From Neoechinorhynchus agilis (Eukaryota; Acanthocephala), in assembly GCA_051530055.1 (NCBI GenBank), contig CM121343.1, positions 5,642,001 to 5,706,000 of the forward strand: DNA of 64,000 bases. Direction: 5' to 3'. Positions 55,901 to 64,000 of the stretch are shown here, piece by piece (the first letter of the stretch is position 1; every line of letters starts with the position of its first letter). A program made the position numbers and the translations under genes. The notes below the pieces were generated by a model. The model ran no database searches. It had not been told where the DNA came from and saw only the letters and a program-made list of their open reading frames with translations.

Positions 55901-58900
55901 TTTCTTTTAGGCTAAGACAAAGGTATGGAAGATCAGTAAATGAAAAATCAATGGCATTTAGAAATACCACTTGATGATATCCGTTGCGCAACCTGCCTTT
56001 CAAAGAAAATCAAATAAAAAGAAGGTAGTCTGATTTTTTGTTCGACCTCTTTATTATGTCAACTTAGGATAAACTTGGTGGGCTTCTAGGAGCGGTTGCG
56101 GTGGACATACCTGTTCGTTTACTTCATGAATTTGCACCTGCTCACAGGGTAGAAGCAACAGCTTACCATATTGTGCCCTTTGTCTCTTTTAATTTTTAGC
56201 TAGGCGTAAACGGCTATTCCTTTTTAATCAATCACAATGGCTATGTGATATATCATCCAGATCTTCGGCCTGTTGTAAGTATTTCATTGCAATTTCCGTT
56301 TAATATGTTTTTGTTCAAAGCTTGGTGAATATCGTAAGCGTAATTATAACAGTATAGATATTGATGCACTCGAAATACCATTGGACCTTGAAAATTATAC
56401 CTATGTAAGAACTAAGTCTTTTTAGTTAATTCTAAGACCTTTTATTGTAGCCATTACCTGAAAGCCCAATTCAACAGGTACCTTAAAAATTCTAAATTTT
56501 ATGTGTTAAACTTGATTTTTTAGTTACGTCGAGAAATGATTAAAGGATACACGGGGAATCTTTCTGCAATCGTTAAGAGAGCTTATGATGACATGAGACG
56601 GGTTGAGGTCACGAAGATCTCATATTATTTCTCGACTTTAGGAGACAAGGATTCTAACCCTTTCAGGTAAAATTTAATTTCATTCCGTATTTAATGATAT
56701 TTAGTTTGGGCATTGCAATACGTGAACCATACGGTCGATATGAGCCTCGCCCAAAGCAGATCGATAAAGCTATGGTTCAAAAAGGTTTTCACGGTTTACT
56801 GCGTTGGACAAAATTGTAGTCACATAGCATTTAGCCATCGCATTTGCAAATGAATCTTTCGTACAGTTTTCTGATTGGGTTCATTGTAATTCTACAATCG
56901 AGAATCGACCGGAATATGCAATGAATCCGGTTTTGCATTACTTAAACGAAAAGCTTCAAAAGAAAAACCTACCGTCATGTATTTAGTCTCTTCCTTACCC
57001 TGAATCTGAACTTATTGATCGAAAACGTGTTTTAGGCTCGACTAATTCTAAGCGATACATTATCGATCGTGTTATTGGAGATTTGTATTTAATGTCCAAA
57101 TTTAATGAATCCTTCAACAAAAAGAAACACGAGTCGCATGAGTAATTATCTATTAAAGCTCTACTTTTCGCTACAAGCTTTCTTCTATTATTCAAACAAC
57201 AGTGTTGGATCTAAAGTTATATTCGCATCATCGAGCAGTGGAATCAGCTCCTACTGGTGTCCAGGGGGATGTAACGATGCTAAAAGATCGATTATTGAGT
57301 TAGCCATTCCTTTTAAGCATTAAAAAATTTAAAGGAATTTTGCGCTTTAGTCAGTATTTGAGCAACTCAGCAGTCAATATTGAATCAGTCATTTATGGAC
57401 GAACAGTTAATTTTACATTGGAAGAGAGAACCAGGAATACTTTGATGGAGAATAATGTCGATGCCACGTTTCTCTTTTCCCTATTTTTCGTGGAAACTGA
57501 AAGCGATGGTTTGTTTACCGAATTCGCATCCATCTAAGCACTAAAGTTCATCTTAGGTATTGCAAAATACTTCCCACATATCGTTGCTACGACGGCTGTC
57601 TGGTTACCTTCGGATGATGGCAAAATTGACTTTCCTGTTGCCGTAGTAGGCGTTATAATGGCCTACGATTATGCATTACAATTAGATTTCCTTATGAAAT
57701 TATACGACTATTGCGTTTGGTCATCATGCATAATATCCTTTGTAGCTCAAAAGTGTTCATCTAGACGAATGAGAATAATGGAAAGAAGCATTGTTTCATA
57801 ACGGACGAAAACGGTTACATTATGGCTCACAATAGTGTTCCCGAATTAATGGATAATCGTCAGCACGTAAGATGGACCGAGGATACCCCTTATAAAATAT
57901 GCACTTAGATTGGGAAATTCTTTGGTGAAGTCAACGGAATAGTAATGCATGATCTCGTCAAGCGAGGAATCTTTGAAAAGTTGGTCCACTTGAAATGCGA
58001 GTTCTTTTTAAATCAGTTATAGCTGTGTTTTGTTACTCAAATCTTGATTTTTCTAACAATGTTTTTATTCGCCATTTAAATTTGCGATCACCACCCTGAT
58101 GGTTCCACTAGTTTCGAATAATTTTTGTTCGTATAAATTCAAACGCGCTTTTTGTTTCCAGTTTTTGAAATTTCGAACAATCATTGCGTATACAAATGAG
58201 CCGGAGAAACTTGAACATTGTTGTTACAAGCGTGTAAACATAATTTTAAACATAAAATACCGGATTAGTCGTCTGATGTTTTCAATAATATTGAATTTTG
58301 ATCGTGTGCACTGATTTTTTGTTACTTTTGAATGATGAGCCATTCCAGAGTGCGAGTATTCGACTTTCAAAGTGTTTGTGTTTCAATTGGTATTAAGCCA
58401 AAATCCGCAACCTCAAATAGTCAGGTAAAGGCTCCTCGCTCGTAAAAGTAATCAATCCGTCATTTAGTTGGTGACAGCATTTTCGCCGTTGATGGTGATT
58501 CATAGTATATGGTAAGTTTATGTACTAAAAGTAACAGATTAAGATCCTTGCGTTCAGGGTTTACTTATTGGGAGTACTTGTGTTGCTTTCTCGTGCAATG
58601 AAATCCATAGCGCAGCGTTTGTATACTTTCAGGCACCGAAATTCTCAATGATGTACTACATTCAGAGAGCTTAACCGACATACTACCAACTCACATCGAC
58701 TTCCAAGAGCCAGCGAAATATTACACACCTCACAAAACAATCGCTCGGCAACTTGAGGCATGCATCGAGGAATTCTATCTCTTCCAAACAAGATATCGTA
58801 TAGATGGCATTTTAGCTTTTGAAGCCCAATGCACAAACCCTATTCACGAATGCTCCGTAAGGTGTGTGGATTCTGTAGGCAAATATGTTCAAATGAGCTC

Positions 58901-60052
58901 CTAGTTTTATTCTTGAATGAATTTCGAAAATTTAGATCGATTAAAGACGTTCTGCGAACTACGTAAGGGATTCATCCTCTCAGTTTGTTAGTTATTAGTA
59001 AGCGTCTATTAATAACTAACAAACTGAGATGATGAATCCCTTACGTAGTTCGCAGAACGTCTTTAATCGAAAAAAAATCATTTACAGATTGAACACTTCT
59101 AAACAATAATCATATACTCCCCGGTACCTTCTCATATATCGACATTTTGACGTAAATTTCATGAGTTTTTATATAATTTTTTTAACGATATACAAAATTA
59201 TCGTGGCATTTGCAGATTGCAATCTAACAATTTTTTCTCACCGGAAGCAGCATCACACGAGCGTTAAAAGTTCGTACTTACAAAAACGAAAAGTTTGGAT
59301 ACGAATTAACATTCATCTCCGTTTTTAAGATGCTATTGAAGAAAACTGTAAAGCGGATTTTCTAAACGCTTTTTATGTAATCAAAGAGTAAAATGTAGCA
59401 TGTGCCCAAACCCGTAAAATCGATGAAAAAGTATTTTGCTCTCAGCGCATTGATGGTCATCTACTGTCAAAAGAATGTTAAAGTTGAACGGAAATCTTTC
59501 GATAATACCGAATCTACTATATTATTTATAGTATTTTTTCGATGAAATAAAAAACGTTATAGTTTCACGCTGCTAGATCCCTAGATGATGTTAAACTTCT
59601 ACCTTCAATGCCAATTTCTCTGCCTTAGATTTAGACTAAAATTACATTTGCATCCACGAGGTTCCTGTATGGATTTTTTTTCGACATATTGTATTTATAT
59701 GATTTTTCTGTGGGATCCATTTACCAATGCTTTTGCAAGTCTGAATAATATTCAACTTTTTAGTTACACAATTCAAGGACTGCCACGTACGAACATGTAC
59801 CTCATTCATTATGATGACTGCTGCTCTGAATGTCAAGCAGAAATGGCCTTGAAGATTGTCAAGAAACCCATAAAGTTAAACGAAACTGAAAAATGTATAC
59901 GACTAAAGTCAACTCCATATCGAGAGCGGCCGCAAAAGTGTTACTTTGTTAACGATGAGGAGATATCAGCAGCATGCTCAGGAGCGTACCTTGTTAAATT
60001 ATCAATTGTAGTGATCGCAATTCAACTAATGTTATTGATGTCCGCGCAATAA
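52929..60052 (+). CDS. Voltage-gated calcium channel alpha-2/delta subunit (CACNA2D3-like), about 27 exons
   Basis: This is an extracellular, GPI-anchored regulator of calcium-channel trafficking. The start is ATG 52929 with signal peptide MGCIFFGALLLLSDLM. The VWA domain lies in exon 54001-54302 (FDCRVRTWYVKATSSPRDVI, MIDAS DNSGS, SDDDFVNILSFNNEV). Then come MVVTDGSSETAEQAFRKYNW, RVFTYLIGREISDERAVKWM, GLLGAVAVDIPV, NGYSFLINHNGYVIYHPDLR (Cache-like), SLGIAIREPYGRYE and a last exon (59764-60052) with Cys-rich CYFVNDEEISAACSG and a hydrophobic GPI-type tail. Exons from 53299 to 57203 and from 57909 to 60052 are phase-consistent. Examples are 53299-53412, 53457-53632, 53679-53779, 53824-53955, 54540-54749, 55962-56024, 56835-56978, 57036-57141 and 58633-58861. 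The exon 1 junction and 57203-57866 are less certain. Introns are mostly 39-60 bp. One appears to be GC-AG (55870) and one exon is only 12 bp. Confidence 0.88.
58937..59070. mobile_element. Foldback MITE, copy 2, in the last alpha-2/delta intron
   Basis: Near-perfect palindrome: TCGATTAAAGACGTTCTGCG .. CTCAGTTTGTTAGTTATTA, then its mirror ending GTCTTTAATCGA, with a loop of a few bases. The flank to about 59130 contains CCCCGGTACCTTCTC, as in copy 1. It lies in intron 58862-59763 (902 bp), the largest of the gene, so it accounts for part of that size. Confidence 0.8.
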
Positions 60053-60145
60053 TTACACCACTTTTTACTTTTGATCTGCACCAGCGAAAGCAAAATCAAT
60101 ATAAATTGTACTTTTGAAGTCTGGCTAGCCAGTTACATTTATTCT

Positions 60146-60224
60146 GGCTGACCATTTTTCCTTGGGTAAACAGCCCACCATGCACTTCCTTGAGGGCTGT
60201 ATGCCCAAGGAAAAATGGTCAGCC
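60146..60224. repeat. Palindromic repeat (~31-bp arms), 3' of the alpha-2/delta gene
   Basis: GGCTGACCATTTTTCCTTGG at 60146 is mirrored by CCAAGGAAAAATGGTCAGCC ending at 60224. The arms continue inward to ACAGCCC/GGGCTGT around a ~15-bp loop. It lies about 95 bp beyond the stop codon and could be a foldback MITE or a 3' hairpin. The element at 63615-63740 shares the CACAGCCC(A) stem motif. Confidence 0.75.
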
Positions 60225-60830
60225 GTGAAAAAGGCCACACTTTGACACAGAATAAATTGTATTTTTTCATTGTCATTTAAATTTACAATGTGCTAAACGT
60301 CCTCGTCCCGTGAGCAAAGAATTTTCACCATTTCGAGGCAAAAAGCAACAATTTTTCATTCATAAAGAAATTAGACTAGAAAAACTTACGATGAGGCGAA
60401 GTTACCTCGTGAAATATTTCCAATAAATAAAATATGCCATGCCCCGGAATGTGCTCACAACAATTCTAATTTGATATCCCGAAAGGCTTTCTATCGACGA
60501 ATAAAGAAATTGCCGTATATTTTAAAAGCTTTAATTGTAGCAATCAAACTTTAGACATTTTCGGTCATGAGAACCAAATGAAAAAATAAAAACGACATAA
60601 TTAAATTTGCAAATTCAAATATTGGTTCACTTTTACGAAAACCGAAATATCCTTCCTCACTCGTTCCCCGAATAACGTTTATGGGTAATATTTTAAATAA
60701 GTATTGCAAGTTGAGATCGACGTTTATATATACTCCTAATCTGTGTGATTGACAATGTTCGAATGCCTTAAGTAAAATCCACAATCGATTTTACAGCGTT
60801 CCCTCAGTAACCGACAATGTCAAATCATGT
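60225..60830. other. Spacer between alpha-2/delta and MSH6
   Basis: Convergent-gene spacer that should contain both 3' UTRs. No ORF with motifs or other repeat is recognised. Confidence 0.4.
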
Positions 60831-63800
60831 TTATTTCCCAACATAGCGCTTAAACAATCTCCTAGAAATGCGTTTTAAATGATCAATTGATTTTAATTGA
60901 TTACCTAAACATTTTCTTCGATTTCACCAAATCCTCAAAATATTTAGATCGCTTTTTAGCCAATGATATGATCTAAAGATTGGGTAGAAGAATATTAGAA
61001 ACATTTCTGACTAAAAAATTGATTTTTACCTCATCAGGAAGGCCTGCCAATTTCGCAACATTAAACCCGTGACTCTTGTTGCACGGGCCGCTGGTGTCCA
61101 TTCGATATAGAAGGGTAATTGTGTTAGATTTCTCATTCATAGTAAAGCTCTAAATTACACTTCCAATTACGGCACCCGAAATTAACACAACAAACCATAT
61201 GAGCCAATGTAACATCTCTCTTCTCAAACTCAGCTACGATTGAGTGATAATGAGTCGAAAAAATGACTCGGCATTTTAATCGAACGCAGCGATCGAGTAC
61301 AGCTGAAGCAATTGCAGTTCCATCGAACGTAGATGTTCCACGGCCAAGTTCATCAATCAAAACAAGAGACTGGTGCGTAGCAACTTCCACGATGGGCTTA
61401 ATTTCAGCCATTTCGGCAAAAAAAGTACTGATTCCTAATGTCGAGTCGCCGATGCCAGCACCGATTCTGGTAAATATACGGTCACAAGCACTAAGTACCA
61501 TTTTCGAGCAGGGCACATGGATTCCGACGTGAGCCATCCACACCGAAATTCCCACTTGTCTAAGTAATGTGCTTTTACCGCCCATATTCGGTCCGGTTAA
61601 GACTATTGTACTGGGCGAATCACCTATGCCACCCATCTTTATATCATTCGGAATCAGATTAGAAGGAGAGGAATATAAAAGGATAGGATGTCGTGAATCA
61701 AGCATTTCAAGATAAGAGCATCCATTGTTCACAAATTCAGCCCGGCTCACAGAATCGGAAAACAAAGAAGAGCAGTATTGCAACCATTTTGCCAATGAAC
61801 ACAGTACATCTAACACGGAAACAAAGTCCAGTGCCTTGATCCAGTCGCAGTAATCCTTATCGAAGGTACTAAGCATCCAACGAAATGATGAACCACGGGC
61901 TAAATCGAGCTTTATCTCCGCTTCAACCAACTCATCTAATTGCTTATTTATCCAATCAGTTTTGTATCGACTAACATTTTTCTTTGTGGATGTTAAGATG
62001 AAGCAAGCGGGCAGTTTGTGGCCTGTGGAATCATTTCGTATTTCCATTTGATATCGATTACGACCTGTTCCCACATATTTAATGGACAACTGTGTTAAAA
62101 GTGATGATTAAAAATGTTTATGGTTGACTAACTTTGGCTTTGGCCTCTTGATCTGCACGATAAGCCTCTAATTTCTGTTGTATCTCAATGACACGATTAT
62201 TGGCCTCGTTGAACTCAGGGCTTGATTCCGTAGACTCGAACGTGGAGCTTTCAAACCTACTTAGTTTCTCACGAATGTTTTCAAATTTGAAAGATGGGAG
62301 AAGTCGCCTCAGCATGATTGGACAATCTTCCAACAGTTCAAACTCCTCAATAATGTCAATCATTACCAAAATCGCATTTGCACTTTTCATCAATAACGAA
62401 TGCTTTCTACGCGTATAAGTATCCTCTTCAAACAGTACAGCACGATTCTCGGGATGAGTTACTGGTTTTGCACTCAATGAGTGAATCCTAAAAGGAAAGG
62501 TGAATGTAATAATGTCGATATTTGCGAGGAGGTACCGGGGAATGTGATTGGAATCATTATGGTTAGAAGTCTACACCCGCGGTAAATGGTTATTTCGATT
62601 AAAAACGTTCTGCGAACCTCGTCGGGTTCATCATCATCAGTTTGTTGGTAGTATACGCTATCGATGTTTAGTAGATGAAATTAATCCAACACAAAATTGC
62701 ATCGATTTGTGGTGTATTCCCTAAGCAGCTTTCTTGTTTAAACAATAGGCAATTAAAAACCAGTAATCCTAACAAGTGTCCGTATATGACCATAAAATCT
62801 TGCAAACTAAGCATGCAATACTAAAAATCGATTGGCTTAGAAAAGTATCGAAATCTAGAAGGAACGCGCTTTGGATTTTCAATTAATAAATTGTTGAGGA
62901 TACGAAATTACAATTACTCACTTTTCTTCACCACTCTTAATTTTTCGACCTCCGTTACTCGTTCAATGATCCACTGTTAAATCGTGGTTTGCAATTCTAC
63001 AAAAAAATATTTAAACTTTGGATCAAAACCCATTCTGGTTTACGTTTCTAGAACTTGGTTTAGCTGAAAAACCGCAAAAATTTGTTTGCAGTGATGCGTT
63101 TTAGATAACTGAACAGTTTTAAGCTGAGTAGACAAGAAAACCTAAAAATGACCACCAGTTCTTTAGACAATTTAATATTAATATGGAGATCAAAATATAT
63201 GTATGATGCAAAAGGTCGGGTGAAAGATGTGAAGGACAATAGAAAACTGTAAACAACTTAACGTTGAAATTTGCAATAAAACTAGTGCACAATACTGGCG
63301 TTCGATTATTTCGGACGTAAGCTTAAAAGTCACTTTGTATTACGGTGATTTGATCCAATACTCGAAGAAGAACAGATACTTCTCAAGAATGGTTGGCGGA
63401 TTGCCTCATAAAGTAAGCTAAAGTTTTAGCAGATATCTTGGATTAAACAGAACTTTAAATGATATTTCTCTAGGAATTATTCGCAGATAAAAGAATGAAT
63501 AGGAATGACTGAGTCAATACAGATTTATTGCTTTCATGAAATCAGCTAGAAAAGTGATTAAAAATTAGAGCATAAATATTACTTTAAGTGTTTATGTGAA
63601 CATCCCTTACGCGGCTGATTTTTTGGGCACACAGCCCACCGAAGCGATTTGTACAAACTCATAACCGTGTATTTCAGAGTTTAAGTGACTCCATGGGCTT
63701 TCATAATCCAAATCGGAGGACTGTGTGCTCAAGAAATCAGTAGTGCAAGCGATGTTCACTTAAGTACTTAAAAAATGACCGGTAGCCAAACATGAGGAAA

Positions 63801-64000
63801 AATAAATACTACTTCTAAAAAATGCTTTGAGCATTCAAAACCTAATTTGGCAAATAAAGAATCGTAAATTATGATGTGTTAATTGAAACCAAATACTAAC
63901 TTCATGAGCATTCTTTGCGTATCGGAAGGCAATTGCTTTATCTTGTTTACAATATCTTCACAACGTCCATTGGAAATCCACTCTATGGCATCAACTCGTT
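60831..64000 (-). CDS. MSH6: MSH6, MutS-homologue mismatch repair ATPase (3' part, runs off the window)
   Basis: MSH6 pairs with MSH2 to recognise base mismatches. Exons in the window are 64000-63901 (partial), 62487-62133, 62089-61187, 61149-61030, 60972-60905 and 60861-60831, all phase-matched. They encode lever/clamp sequence (RVDAIEWISNGRCEDI, then HPENRAVLFEEDTYTRRK), GTGRNRYQMEI, Walker A TGPNMGGKSTLLRQVG, signature STLGISTFFAEMAEI, Walker B LVLIDELGRGTSTFDGTAIA and FSTHYHS. ITLLYRMDTSGPCNKSHGFN and a short C-terminus MFRRLFKRYVGK follow. The spacing and the AHMVCC block after FSTHYHS fit MSH6 better than MSH2, MSH3 or MSH4. The ATPase is intact. Introns are short (37, 43, 43 and 57 bp) except the first, 1,413 bp, which holds two foldback repeats. 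The N-terminal mismatch-binding domain lies outside the window. Confidence 0.95.
62522..62645. mobile_element. Foldback MITE, copy 3 (one arm), in the first visible MSH6 intron
   Basis: GAGGAGGTACCGGGGAATGT, then TTATGGTTAGAAGTCTACAC, TTATTTCGATTAAAAACGTT and a TCATCATCAGTTTGTTGG end match the left half of copies 1 and 2. The mirror arm is missing, so this is a truncated or one-sided copy within intron 62488-63900. Confidence 0.7.
63615..63740. repeat. Palindromic repeat in an MSH6 intron
   Basis: CTGATTTTTTGGGCACACAG at 63615 and CTGTGTGCTCAAGAAATCAG ending at 63740 are near-complementary, extending inward through CCACCGAAGCGATTT and AAATCGGAGGA, with about 55 bp of loop. Within the same intron as MITE copy 3, about 160 bp from the 5' exon. 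Confidence 0.75.

Noticed and set aside
56835-57141. In-frame TAG (56984-56986) in the alpha-2/delta frame, suggesting a pseudogene or stop read-through
   Set aside because: A phase-matched GT-AG intron (56979-57035, GTATTT..GTTTTAG, 57 bp) removes it and joins NLPSC to STNSKRYIIDRVIGDLY, which aligns with the family.

Overview
The window is AT-rich animal DNA, most likely from a nematode. Genes are spliced with very short introns (37-60 bp is common), acceptors are weak (TTTAG, TTAG, ATTAG rather than the TTTTCAG of Caenorhabditis), and several coding exons exceed 2 kb. The gene set is purely metazoan: axin, alpha-2/delta, PICALM, VPS13, citron, a neuronal calcium sensor and an aromatic amino acid decarboxylase. 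One intron seems to be a non-GT-AG hairpin intron, a class I recall being reported in Trichinella. A clade I (Dorylaimia) nematode is therefore my preferred, unproven, guess.

Layout. 1-4.7 kb: no gene; tRNA-derived SINE copies in a ~502-bp tandem array and a pogo/Tigger-type MITE. 4.7-10 kb: a citron-type locus on the minus strand, split into a kinase ORF and a zinc finger/CNH ORF with no coiled coil between. 11.9-14.4 kb: an 18-copy, ~143-bp satellite. 17.5-29.5 kb: a five-exon VPS13 gene, minus strand. 31.6-34.3 kb: a LINE tail, a 311-bp tandem duplication and an NCS-like EF-hand gene, plus strand, whose stop codon overlaps the stop of a convergent PLP decarboxylase (34.3-36.1 kb, minus). 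37.7-40.4 kb: PICALM/AP180 (minus), resolved into six frame-consistent exons. 41.4-45.3 kb: LINE debris. 45.3-48.4 kb: nothing certain. 48.4-51.3 kb: an intronless axin and a tail-to-tail SGNH-like gene whose catalytic Ser position is changed. 51.6-52.3 kb: three tandem 222-bp hairpins. 52.9-60.1 kb: a many-exon calcium-channel alpha-2/delta gene. 60.8-64 kb: the 3' two thirds of MSH6, running off the right edge.

The genes do not form an operon or pathway. They are ordinary housekeeping, neuronal and signalling genes: VPS13 in lipid transfer, PICALM in endocytosis, alpha-2/delta and NCS in neuronal calcium, the decarboxylase in amine transmitter synthesis, axin in Wnt signalling, citron in Rho/cytokinesis and MSH6 in mismatch repair. 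They sit in repeat-rich spacers. The most unusual signals are the hairpin-bounded, non-GT-AG intron of PICALM, the split citron locus and the several foldback repeat families, two of which lie inside introns. No virus-like element was recognised. Exon boundaries are read by eye from splice signals, phase and remembered family alignments.
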